Shown here: one piece after another, positions 1-7,303 of the stretch | Position numbering within the stretch: the stretch's first letter is position 1 | How the letters are laid out: each line of letters begins with the position of its first letter | Assembly: GCA_018302885.1 (NCBI GenBank) | Contig: JAGVZC010000009.1 | Location: forward strand, 1 to 16,677 | Reading direction: 5' to 3' | From: Candidatus Woesearchaeota archaeon | GTDB taxonomy: Archaea; Nanobdellota; Nanobdellia; SCGC-AAA011-G17; GW2011-AR20 | Length of the DNA: 16,677 bases | The notes under the pieces: model-generated | What the model was told of the DNA's origin: nothing | The model's database searches: none | The model's input: the letters and a program-made list of their open reading frames with translations, nothing else | Translations under genes and position numbers: made by a program

Positions 1-2059
1 ACTGGAAGTGCTGAAGACAGCTGAAAAATTATTGTCAAAGGATTTCAAGGTTACAAGAGCTCCTTTCGGTTATTACAAGTCTTTTGAAACAAGAGTCAAG
101 GGGCATCCATTGTCAGAACTGTCAAGATCATTCAAGGCAGAAGAAGCAGAGGAAAAATATGATTATAAACAATTATTAAAAGAAATCTCAAAGACAAAGT
201 TAGACAGGTCAAAATTAAAGGAGAATGATCACAGAATTATAGGAAAAAATATGGATTTGTTTTCATTCTCAGAAGTTGCTCCTGGAATGGTTTTCTGGCA
301 TCACAAAGGGCTAATAATAAAGAATCAGTTGATAGAATACTGGAGAGAGCAGCATAATAAGGGGGGGTATTTGGAAGTATCAACCCCGATGATAATGGAT
401 AAAAAATTATGGCAGATATCCGGACATTGGGAAAAATACAGGGAAAATATATTCTTGACGGATTATGAAAAAAGAAATTTTGCAGTAAAACCAATGAATT
501 GTCCTGGAGGAATTTTATTATACAAGTTAGAACCAAAATCATACAAGGATTTGCCTTTAAAAGTGGCAGAATTAGGAATTGTTCACAGGCAGGAGCTGTC
601 AGGTGTTCTCGGAGGGTTATTCAGAGTTATACAATTTACACAGGATGATGCACATATTTATTGTTTAGACGAAAAATCCGAGATATTAACCCAAAATGGA
701 TGGAAAAATATGAATGAGATTAAATTAGGAGAAATTGCCGTTTCATATAACAAAGAAAAAGATATATGTGAATTAAAACCCATTCTTAAAATAATAAAAT
801 ATAACTATAGTGGAGAGATGTACAGATTAAGAAATAATGACGGTTTAGACTGCCTAATAACTCCAGAACACAGGGTATTATGTAAAATTAGAACAACATT
901 CAAAAACAGAATACAAGGACTATCGAATTGGAAATTTATTAGAGCGGAAGAATTACCAACAGGTATATATATTCCAACCCCAAAAAAGATTGAAACAATT
1001 TCAAAATGCAATATAGATGATGAATTAATATCAATTCTTGGATGGGTTATAACAGATGGGTATAAAAAAGATCAAAAATACATAGAAATATCTCAAGCCA
1101 CTACTAATCCAAATAAACCACATTTATACAAAAAAATGATAGAAACAATAAAAAAAAGGTTTCCTAAATTTAAAATATATTTAAAGAAGAAGAGAAAAGG
1201 ACATAAAGAATCTGCCAACTTTTATCTTGGAATTAAAGCTTCAAAGGAAATAAAAGATTGGTTAAATAATGACATACATAGGATTCCCCGTACTTTATTA
1301 GAAACATGTTCAAGTAATCAATTAGAAAAATTATTCGAATCTTTAATCGAAGGAGACGGAACTACAACAAAAAATAGTAAAAATGGCTACAAACAAATAA
1401 GGTTCTATCCAGGATACAATGAAGGTTTAGCAGATGATTTTCAAGAGTTATGCACTAGATTAGGTATTTCCTCAACAAAAATATATATCCCTCAAAATAA
1501 TCAAATATTTATTCTAGTTTCATTGAAACGTGATAAACATTATGCCAGAAAAATTCTAAAAGAAAATTATTATGGAAAAGTCTGGGATATAACAATTGAT
1601 GGAGGAGCATTTGTTGCAAGAAGAAATGGAAAAACATTCATAACTGGAAATTGCACAGAAGAGCAGATAGAAGGAGAAGTGAAGAAGATATCCAATCTGA
1701 CAGAAAAAATATATGGTACATTCGGATTAAAATACAATATTGAATTATCAACAAGGCCTGAAAAAAGGATAGGAACAGACAAGACGTGGGACAAGGCAGA
1801 ATCAGCTCTTGAAAATGTATTAAAAAAGAAAAAGATAAAATTCAAGACAAATAAAGGCGATGGGGCATTTTACGGTCCAAAAATAGATTTTCATATAAAA
1901 GACTCATTGAACAGGACATGGCAGTGTGGTACAATACAGGTTGATTTTTCAATGCCTGAAAGGTTTGATTTGACATATGAAAAAGATGACAAGAAACATC
2001 GTCCAGTAATTATTCACAGAACAATTTATGGCTCACTGGAGAGATTTATTGGAATATAG
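1..2059 (+). CDS. thrS: Threonyl-tRNA synthetase, 5'-partial, intein-containing, ends early after motif 3
   Basis: Charges tRNA-Thr with threonine in the cytoplasm. The frame is open at the left window edge, so the GTG at 8 is probably not the start and the N-terminus lies outside. Residue numbers count from 8. The linker APFGYYKSF...GHPLSELSRS (19-41) resembles archaeal enzymes that carry a DTD-like editing domain upstream; that domain is inferred, not seen. The catalytic core starts with DLFSF and PGMVFWH (83-98). Zinc ligands by family comparison are Cys165 in MNCPGG, His216 in QDDAHIY and His670 in VIIHR. Motif 2 is around HRQELSG (193-199) and motif 3 is GSLERF (675-680). The core is split by an intein at 219-548. 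A TAG at 2057 ends the frame directly after GSLERFIGI, where the anticodon-binding domain should follow. That domain lies downstream in another frame. The enzyme identity is certain. Whether this copy works is doubtful. Confidence 0.93.
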   Translation, partial: LEVLKTAEKLLSKDFKVTRAPFGYYKSFETRVKGHPLSELSRSFKAEEAEEKYDYKQLLKEISKTKLDRSKLKENDHRIIGKNMDLFSFSEVAPGMVFWHHKGLIIKNQLIEYWREQHNKGGYLEVSTPMIMDKKLWQISGHWEKYRENIFLTDYEKRNFAVKPMNCPGGILLYKLEPKSYKDLPLKVAELGIVHRQELSGVLGGLFRVIQFTQDDAHIYCLDEKSEILTQNGWKNMNEIKLGEIAVSYNKEKDICELKPILKIIKYNYSGEMYRLRNNDGLDCLITPEHRVLCKIRTTFKNRIQGLSNWKFIRAEELPTGIYIPTPKKIETISKCNIDDELISILGWVITDGYKKDQKYIEISQATTNPNKPHLYKKMIETIKKRFPKFKIYLKKKRKGHKESANFYLGIKASKEIKDWLNNDIHRIPRTLLETCSSNQLEKLFESLIEGDGTTTKNSKNGYKQIRFYPGYNEGLADDFQELCTRLGISSTKIYIPQNNQIFILVSLKRDKHYARKILKENYYGKVWDITIDGGAFVARRNGKTFITGNCTEEQIEGEVKKISNLTEKIYGTFGLKYNIELSTRPEKRIGTDKTWDKAESALENVLKKKKIKFKTNKGDGAFYGPKIDFHIKDSLNRTWQCGTIQVDFSMPERFDLTYEKDDKKHRPVIIHRTIYGSLERFIGI
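662..1651 (+). mobile_element. Intein with LAGLIDADG homing endonuclease in ThrRS
   Basis: A 330-residue in-frame insertion (precursor residues 219-548) splits the conserved ThrRS string QDDAHIYCTEEQ between Tyr and Cys. It begins with Cys219 in CLDEKSEILTQNGW, a typical splicing block A. Block B holds the TxxH motif as TPEH (285-288). The endonuclease has two LAGLIDADG-type motifs, SILGWVITDGY (342-352) and ESLIEGDGT (444-452), with acidic residues Asp350 and Asp450, so it may still cut DNA. Block F is VWDITIDGGAFVA (525-537). The intein ends ITGN with Asn548, followed by the +1 Cys549 of the host protein. The residue before the terminal Asn is Gly, where most inteins have His. The insertion point is three residues after the catalytic zinc ligand His216, so the enzyme should need splicing for activity. 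By eye the intein is more AT-rich than the flanking synthetase. The boundaries are well supported by the resumed host alignment. Confidence 0.93.
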
Positions 2060-2340
2060 TTACAATAACAGAAAGAAACAAAGATTTTGCAAACAAGGTA
2101 TTTGAAAAATTAAAGGATGAAAATTTAAGGGTTGAAATTGATGACAGGAATGAAACAATAAACAAGAAAGTAAGGGATGCACAGATGCAACGATACAATT
2201 ATATAATAACAATAGGGGACAAGGAATCAGAAAAGAAAAAGCTTGCAATAAGGACAAGGGACAATAAGGTAAAATTTGATGTTGATATGGAAGATTTTAT
2301 AAAACAAATTAAAAAAGAAAACAATGAAAGATCTTTATAA
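2056..2340 (+). pseudogene. thrS: ThrRS anticodon-binding domain, out of frame with the rest of thrS
   Basis: Read from 2056, this frame gives about 94 residues that match the class IIa anticodon-binding domain of ThrRS. It starts with VTITERNKDFANKVFEKL and includes LRVEIDDRNETINKKVRDAQ, then YIITIGDKE and LAIRTRD. It is in the -1 frame relative to the synthetase frame that ends at 2059. Compared with E. coli ThrRS as recalled, about 20 residues between GI of motif 3 and this VTIT strand are absent, the segment like LTEEFAGFFPTWLAP. There are therefore no bases that could encode them. The frame relation fits a loss of 3n+1 bases, for example 58 or 61. No plausible start codon opens the fragment, so it is unlikely to be made on its own. 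Either the gene is truly broken or the assembly lost a short stretch here. Its last bases overlap the next gene by 17. Confidence 0.85.
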
Positions 2341-2770
2341 AAAATTAATTAATTCTAAGAAATTCAAGGAATGGAAACAGAAGCATAAAGAGTCTTTTTT
2401 ATGTAGCTATATTTTTATAGAACTGCCTCAGTTTGATTTCTATAACAAGGGTGATACCATAACATCATTCATTATGGGAGATGATATAGAAATGATGGAA
2501 GATGAGAAATTTCTAAAGTCAAAAGAAAAATTAAAGGAATTAAAATTGGATGATATAAAAGTCAATCAGGAAAAGGCATTGGATTTTATAAAAGAAAAAA
2601 AGGAGTATCACAAGAGAATAATAATATTGCAAAAAACAAAAGAACCATTCTGGAATATTACATTGATAAGTGCCTCAAAATTATTGAACATAAAAATAAA
2701 TGCAGTAAATGAAAAAATTCTTTCAAAAACAATTGAGCCAATATCTAAACTGATGAGAAAGGTTGCATAA
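2324..2770 (+). CDS. Small protein with PepSY-like C-terminal segment, function unknown
   Basis: A 148-residue, Lys-rich soluble protein with no signal peptide or membrane segment. The N-terminal half starts MKDLYKKLINSKKFKEW and then has a strand-rich stretch (SYIFIELPQFDFYNKGDTITSF, in part). The region at about 82-148 reads as a helix (NQEKALDFIKEK) followed by a strand with a central Trp (PFWNITLIS) and another (LNIKINAVNEKIL). This order resembles PepSY-like domains, where a Trp-containing strand is followed by a strand ending in D/N-A-x-(G)-K. The resemblance is a pattern match by eye and the function is not known. The ATG lies inside the end of the out-of-frame thrS remnant, overlapping it by 17 bases, so the two were probably co-transcribed. 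The short gap to the convergent RNase J gene is almost entirely A and T. Confidence 0.7.
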   Translation: MKDLYKKLINSKKFKEWKQKHKESFLCSYIFIELPQFDFYNKGDTITSFIMGDDIEMMEDEKFLKSKEKLKELKLDDIKVNQEKALDFIKEKKEYHKRIIILQKTKEPFWNITLISASKLLNIKINAVNEKILSKTIEPISKLMRKVA

Positions 2771-2807
2771 CTAAAAATTTATATATTTTTCATTTAATAA
2801 AATTATA

Positions 2808-4112
2808 TTAGATATTTAAAATATCCCCATCTTTAACAATATGAACATGCTTGTCATCATATCCTAATTTCTTTGCAACTTCTTTATTGCCCTTGACTTT
2901 TTCAGCAGGACCGTGGCTTAAAATAATATGCTCTGGCTTCAAGAAATTAATCAGCATTTCAGCATCTTCCTGGCATCCATGCCCTGAAACATGGATATCT
3001 TTCCATATCCTAATTCCTTTTTTATTCAGTAAATTTTCAAGATATTCCCTGTTTTCAACTGTTTCTTTTGTTGGAATGGTCCTGCAGGAAAATATTACAT
3101 TATCTCCATTTCTAAATTCAAAAGGTAAATCGCCCTCAGCCATTCTTGTCAGTACAGCCTTTTTCTCTCCTTGATTGCCTGTGCATACAATCAGATACTT
3201 GTCTCTGTTCTCATTTATATCCCTTAATTTCTTTCTCACCAGATTGCTATAACCCACCAGATCAACATCAACGAAATCGTAAAGATTAAGTTTCTTTGCA
3301 ACGCTCACATACTTATGCAGGCTTCTTCCAAGGAATACAACCTTCCTTCCAAGTTTCCTTCCATATTCAACAATGCTTTTTAATCTTGGAATATGGCTTG
3401 CAAATGTGGTGAATATAATTGCATGCTCATTTCCTTTTAATTCCTCAATAACTTCCTTCACCATATCCCTTGCAACAGACTCTGAAGGTGTTTTGCTCTT
3501 GACATTTCCGTAAAGAGAATCAAGGAATAGAACTTTAATTGGCTGGACTTCTTTGAATTTTTCAGCATTAATTCTGTCCATCAAAACAGGCTGGTTATCT
3601 ATTTTGTAATCATTTGAATAAGCAACATTTCCATCTCTTGTATACAAAACAACTAGGGCTGTATCCATTGTTGAATGTGTCATATTAAGAAATTCAAAGG
3701 AAAAATTCTCGCATAATCTGTACTTATTATTGTAGCCAACAGATATAAGATTATTTTTTGGTCTTTTATTCTTATCATCAAATAAAGTTTTCAGGATTTC
3801 TATTGTGTAGGGGGTTCCAAACAAATCACATGAATATTTCTTGGCCAGATAAGGGGCGGCGCCTATGTGATCAAGATGTGCATGTCCAAATATAATTCCT
3901 TTTACAAATTTCTTGTTTACTTTATTGTCGTTGGGAATTGCTCCGATTCTTATCAAATCCTCCCTTGTCAAATCTCTCGGATCACCTTCTTCATAACTGA
4001 CAACAGGAGGCAGATACAAGCCCATATCAAGAACTAAGAACTCGTCATTGACTTCAACCAAAGTCATGTTTTTACCAACTTCGCTGTAACCGCCTATAAA
4101 CTCAAATCTCAT
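2808..4112 (-). CDS. rnj: Archaeal RNase J, beta-CASP ribonuclease
   Basis: A 434-residue metallo-beta-lactamase/beta-CASP nuclease of the archaeal RNase J group, expected to degrade RNA from the 5' end and to act in mRNA turnover. The zinc-binding motif HAHLDH is at 77-82, with further metal-site residues His146 (THSTMD), Asp168 (SNDYK) and a C-terminal His400 (LSHGPAEK). The beta-CASP part contains FTTFASHIPR (234-243), CTGNQGEKKAVL (310-321), FSCRTIP (341-347) and HVSGHG (374-379), all typical of RNase J rather than of CPSF-like proteins. There are no N-terminal KH domains, which also favours RNase J over archaeal CPSF1. The ATG overlaps the TGA of the upstream DUF192 gene by four bases (ATGA), so translation is probably coupled. 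The gene ends shortly before the convergent gene at 2324-2770. Confidence 0.94.
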   Translation of the reverse strand: MRFEFIGGYSEVGKNMTLVEVNDEFLVLDMGLYLPPVVSYEEGDPRDLTREDLIRIGAIPNDNKVNKKFVKGIIFGHAHLDHIGAAPYLAKKYSCDLFGTPYTIEILKTLFDDKNKRPKNNLISVGYNNKYRLCENFSFEFLNMTHSTMDTALVVLYTRDGNVAYSNDYKIDNQPVLMDRINAEKFKEVQPIKVLFLDSLYGNVKSKTPSESVARDMVKEVIEELKGNEHAIIFTTFASHIPRLKSIVEYGRKLGRKVVFLGRSLHKYVSVAKKLNLYDFVDVDLVGYSNLVRKKLRDINENRDKYLIVCTGNQGEKKAVLTRMAEGDLPFEFRNGDNVIFSCRTIPTKETVENREYLENLLNKKGIRIWKDIHVSGHGCQEDAEMLINFLKPEHIILSHGPAEKVKGNKEVAKKLGYDDKHVHIVKDGDILNI

Positions 4113-4438
4113 CTGAAATTAACCCTGTCTTTTAATTTAAAAAGTTTGGCTTTTCCTAAAGGAAGTTCAATGACATAGTGTGATTTGATTTTCGGTTTTA
4201 TTAAAGGGGTAAATGGTTTTACATTCTCTTTTTTGTCTACAACAATCTGGTTTTTATCCAGCCACACAGCATCTATGCTCTGAAAGACAAAAAACATGTG
4301 AATGTCTGAAGCATTGACCAAAACAAAAGATTCCTTATTTCTCAATTTCCGAAAAAACATTAAACCCATAAATTTGGAAAACCCCCTGCATAACTTAACT
4401 TTATCAGAAAGGATCTTATTATTCACCCATAATTCCAT
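4109..4438 (-). CDS. DUF192 family protein
   Basis: A 109-residue protein of the DUF192 family. It shows the family order RGFSKFMGLMFFRKL (19-33), then a strand with IHMFFVFQSIDAVWLDKNQ (46-64), then VVDKKENVKPFT, then the closing motif HYVIELPLGKAKL (87-99). The molecular role of DUF192 is not established. Many bacterial members are exported, but this copy has no signal peptide and should be cytoplasmic. It is the first gene of a two-gene unit with RNase J, with a four-base overlap. Its ATG lies 26 bases from the centre of the TATA element at about 4459-4469, so the transcript probably starts at the ATG without a leader. Confidence 0.88.
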   Translation of the reverse strand: MELWVNNKILSDKVKLCRGFSKFMGLMFFRKLRNKESFVLVNASDIHMFFVFQSIDAVWLDKNQIVVDKKENVKPFTPLIKPKIKSHYVIELPLGKAKLFKLKDRVNFR

Positions 4439-4458
4439 ATTGCTAATTAAAAAAATAG

Positions 4459-4470
4459 ATTTATAATATT
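4459..4470. promoter_or_regulatory. Shared divergent TATA element for DUF192-RNase J and the orphan gene
   Basis: The 50-base gap between two divergent start codons (4438 minus, 4489 plus) holds one AT-rich element, TTTATAATATT, whose reverse reads AATATTATAAA. Its centre, near 4464, is about 25-26 bases from both ATGs. That is the usual TATA-to-start distance in archaea, so both mRNAs would be leaderless and would share one TBP site. No second TATA element at the right distance is visible in this gap. Confidence 0.65.
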
Positions 4471-4488
4471 TACTAAATTTTAAAAAGT

Positions 4489-4776
4489 ATGGTAGAAAAT
4501 AAAGTATTAGAATTTATTGTACAAGTAAGTGATATGGTGATTCTAACGGGTTCTAAAAATAAAATAGGGGGAACACGTTATTGTGATCTTTTATGTAAAG
4601 AAAAAAAAGATTGTAGACATGAATTTATAAGTAAAACTGAATCAAAACCAGAATGTGGTTTATATAATATACATTGGGCGATAGAAGGGACGTTTATTGA
4701 TAAAATATATTTGTTATTTAAAAGAAATGGTCATAAAGTGGTTCCATCGGAAAACTACACTAAAATAAAGATGTAG
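4489..4776 (+). CDS. Small Cys-containing protein, orphan, function unknown
   Basis: A 95-residue protein that I do not recognise. Its middle holds Cys33, Cys37, Cys43, His45 and Cys56 in the order C-x3-C-x5-C-x-H-x10-C, which could form a small metal site. This is a guess from spacing only. The rest is mixed strand and helix (VLEFIVQVSDMVILTG; GTFIDKIYLLFKRNGHKVV), with no signal peptide or membrane helix. A TATA-like element centred near 4464 lies 25 bases before the ATG, and there is no Shine-Dalgarno sequence, which suggests a leaderless transcript. Its TAG stop (4774-4776) falls inside the last helix of the RNase P RNA gene on the other strand. The open frame, promoter and start spacing support a real gene. 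No homology is claimed. Confidence 0.6.
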   Translation: MVENKVLEFIVQVSDMVILTGSKNKIGGTRYCDLLCKEKKDCRHEFISKTESKPECGLYNIHWAIEGTFIDKIYLLFKRNGHKVVPSENYTKIKM

Positions 4777-5099
4777 GCAGACAGTAAGCTGTCTTCTGTA
4801 TAACCTTCCAGTCTAAAGACCTTCACAAAGGGTTATCTCAACATTCTACTAAGCATCCATTATGGACTTGCACTAGCAGGGACTCGCCGTTTCAACCTTT
4901 CCTGTAAAAATGTCAGGCGGTTAGCTCATTCCTTTCACAAGGAAATTCACAGCCATCATTCTAAATGCAGGTGGTTTCGTTTCTGAACGGTTGCCTCCAG
5001 TTTCCTGGACTTATTGTCGATAAGCAGCCGATATATTAGTGGACAGACTTTCCTCAGAGATTTCTAGAGATTCTCCGTAAGTTGAGTTGTCTACCTACA
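4772..5099 (-). ncRNA. rnpB: RNase P RNA
   Basis: About 328 nt. The catalytic RNA of RNase P cuts the 5' leader from pre-tRNAs. On the minus strand the 5' part carries the universal block GAGGAAAGTC (5046-5055) followed by GTCCAC (5039-5044), the CR-I signature. The 3' part carries ATACAGAAGACAGCTTAC, the CR-V signature (around 4783-4800). The ends pair as helix P1: TGTAGGTAGACA (5088-5099) with TGTCTGCCTACA (4772-4783), 12 pairs with one G-U. This pairing sets both ends. The gene lies 30 bases after the EF-2 stop and has its own TATA element at the correct distance. Its 3' end overlaps five bases of the convergent gene on the + strand. The boundaries could be off by a few bases because unpaired tails are not visible. 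Confidence 0.95.
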
Positions 5100-5119
5100 A
5101 TATTAAGAAAAAATTTTAG

Positions 5120-5127
5120 TTTTTAAA
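5120..5127 (-). promoter_or_regulatory. TATA element for RNase P RNA
   Basis: TTTAAAAA on the minus strand lies about 25 bases upstream of the predicted RNA 5' end at 5099, in the 30-base gap after EF-2. Separate transcription of the RNA from this site is therefore likely. Confidence 0.6.
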
Positions 5128-5129
5128 GC

Positions 5130-7298
5130 TTACTGATTCTCGCTAAGACCCTTTCTTTGTCTTATTTTTTTAACCAATTCATCCTGCATTTGTGTTGGGT
5201 ATTTTTCAAATACTTGATCAACAACATAGAAATTTCCTCTTCCGCCAGTGGAGCTTCTTAATTCGGATGTTAAACCAAACATTTCTCCAACAGGCAGTTT
5301 GGCAGTTATTGTGATATGCTCTCCTTCCTGTTCCATGTTCAACAAGCTTCCTCTTCTGTTCTGTACCAGCTTGGAAATGCTTCCCATATATTCAATGGGG
5401 CTTTCAATCTGCAATATTTGCAATGGTTCAAATATAAGGACATTGGCATTTCTCATTGCTTCTTTTACTGCATCTCTTATGGCAGGCAGCACCTGAGCAG
5501 GACCTCTGTGAATTGCATCCTCATGAAGTTTCATATCATTGATAATAACCTTGACTTTCATACACGGCTCCCTAGCCAAAGGACCTTCTTTCATAACCTG
5601 TTCAAAACCATCAAGAATCATTTCAATAACTTCACCTATGTGAACAATACCTCTTGTGTTGTCAAAAACCACATTGGAATTAAATATTGTTTTTACTCTT
5701 TTTGCATCTTTTGTATCATAGCCTGCTTTAAGGAATCCATTCAAAACAGATTCATCTTTTTTCTTTATTCTTATTTCAGGGATTTCTCCGGATTTAATCA
5801 GATTATAAGCTTCTTCTTCCAGAGGTTCAACTTGAATAAGGAATTTGTTGTGTTTGTTTGGAGATTTCCCTTCAACCTCAGCAGATTTTCTTAATATGCT
5901 TTCTCTGTAAACAACTATTGGATCAGAAGTCTTAACCTGCAATCCTTTTTCTTTTATAATTCTGTTTTCAATAACTTCCAAATGTAATTCTCCCATTCCG
6001 CTTATTATATTTTCTCCAGTCTCTTCATTGATTTCAACTTTAATTGAAGGATCTTCCTTGTTAACCTGCTTCAGGACCTCAACTAATTTCGGCAGGTCAG
6101 CGGCCTTTGTTGCTTCTATGCTCTTGCTTACTACGGGCTCAAATAAATGTTTTATAGCTTCAAAAGGTTCCATTTCATATGACGAAACAGTTTCACCTGC
6201 AAAAGCATCTTTTAATCCAACAATGCCAACTATATTTCCGGCAGGAACATTATCAACCAAAAATCTTGTTGCACCCTTGTAAATATTAATCTGTTGCAAC
6301 CTGAATTTCCTCTTTGATGCATTTGCCAATAATTCATCTCCCTGTCTTAAAGTACCTGAAAATAATCTTCCAGCAGCAACTTCGCCTGCATGCTTGTCAA
6401 TGACAATTTTTGTTACAATAAAACCTACAGGACCATTGGGGTCGCAATTAATTAAGGATTTACCTTCTTTGCTTTCCATATCTCCGTGCCATATCCTTGG
6501 AATTCTGTATGCCTGTGCCTGAATTGGATTTGGGTGATGCTTTACAACCATATTAAGGACAACTTTATGTAATGGAGCTTTCTTTGATAATTGCTTGTAT
6601 TTTTCTTCTTCATTGTAAGCTTCTATAATATCCTTGAAAGTGATTCCTGTTTTATTCATGAATGGGATAGATAATGCCCAGTTGTGAAATGCTGAACCAA
6701 AACCAACCTGACCTTCCTGAACAGCAACCTGCCATTTTTCTTTTAATTCATCAGGCGCAATTGATACTATGAATCTATTAACATCACCTATTATTTTTAT
6801 GAATCTCTCCTGCATTTTGTCAGGAGTTAACTTAACCTCTCTGATTAATCTGTCAACTTTGTTTATGAAAAGGATTGGTCTTACTTTTTCTTTCAGCGCC
6901 TGCCTTAAAACAGTTTCAGTCTGTGGCATAATGCCTTCAACAGCATCAACCAAGACTATAGCGCCGTCAACAGCCCTCATAGCTCTTGTAACATCACCAC
7001 CAAAATCAACATGTCCAGGTGTGTCAATCAAATTAATAAGATATTCCTCGCCATCAACATTATGAACCATGGAAACATTAGCAGCATCTATTGTAATTCC
7101 TCTCTCTTTCTCATCTTCATGAAAATCAAGAGCTAACTGTTTACCGGAAAGTTCTTCAGATATCATCCCTGCACCTAAAAGAAGATTATCACTAAATGTT
7201 GTTTTTCCATGATCAATGTGTGCACAAATAGCAATATTCCTTATATGTTCGGGTTTCTTCATCAATCTTGTTACTTGTTGAGATAAGCTCTCTGCCAT
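5130..7298 (-). CDS. fusA: Translation elongation factor 2 (aEF-2)
   Basis: GTPase that moves tRNA and mRNA through the ribosome after peptide transfer. From the ATG at 7298 it has 722 residues, normal for archaeal EF-2. G-domain motifs are AHIDHGKT (26-33), ERGITI with switch I, DTPGHVD (92-98) and NKVD (146-149). The diphthamide loop is intact as HEDAIHRGPAQ with His597, so diphthamide modification is expected if the host has the Dph enzymes. SGMGELHLEV and the C-terminal GLTSELRSSTGGRG segment are typical of the family. The GTG at 7305-7307 could add MIL at the N-terminus. The ATG at 7298 is preferred because AGGTGA sits about five bases before it, at the end of uS7. In many archaea EF-1-alpha follows uS7, so EF-2 in this place is a notable variant of the str cluster. 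Confidence 0.97.
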   Translation of the reverse strand: MAESLSQQVTRLMKKPEHIRNIAICAHIDHGKTTFSDNLLLGAGMISEELSGKQLALDFHEDEKERGITIDAANVSMVHNVDGEEYLINLIDTPGHVDFGGDVTRAMRAVDGAIVLVDAVEGIMPQTETVLRQALKEKVRPILFINKVDRLIREVKLTPDKMQERFIKIIGDVNRFIVSIAPDELKEKWQVAVQEGQVGFGSAFHNWALSIPFMNKTGITFKDIIEAYNEEEKYKQLSKKAPLHKVVLNMVVKHHPNPIQAQAYRIPRIWHGDMESKEGKSLINCDPNGPVGFIVTKIVIDKHAGEVAAGRLFSGTLRQGDELLANASKRKFRLQQINIYKGATRFLVDNVPAGNIVGIVGLKDAFAGETVSSYEMEPFEAIKHLFEPVVSKSIEATKAADLPKLVEVLKQVNKEDPSIKVEINEETGENIISGMGELHLEVIENRIIKEKGLQVKTSDPIVVYRESILRKSAEVEGKSPNKHNKFLIQVEPLEEEAYNLIKSGEIPEIRIKKKDESVLNGFLKAGYDTKDAKRVKTIFNSNVVFDNTRGIVHIGEVIEMILDGFEQVMKEGPLAREPCMKVKVIINDMKLHEDAIHRGPAQVLPAIRDAVKEAMRNANVLIFEPLQILQIESPIEYMGSISKLVQNRRGSLLNMEQEGEHITITAKLPVGEMFGLTSELRSSTGGRGNFYVVDQVFEKYPTQMQDELVKKIRQRKGLSENQ

Positions 7299-7303
7299 TA
7301 AAA

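Noticed and set aside
237..542. Minus-strand frame in the synthetase region
   Set aside because: It is the shadow of the conserved ThrRS catalytic core and has no promoter or family match.
2050..2062. Programmed -1 frameshift joining the two thrS frames
   Set aside because: No canonical slippery heptamer is present at GGAATATAG, and a shift alone would still leave about 20 conserved residues missing.
2808..2825. Near-palindrome GATATTTTAAATATC at the end of RNase J as a terminator
   Set aside because: It is formed by the last sense codons, is pure A-T pairing apart from the ends, and lacks a T-run at the correct side.
5316..5894. 192-residue open frame on the + strand
   Set aside because: It lies wholly within the EF-2 gene on the other strand, is rich in Phe, Cys and Ser as antisense frames are, and matches no family I know.
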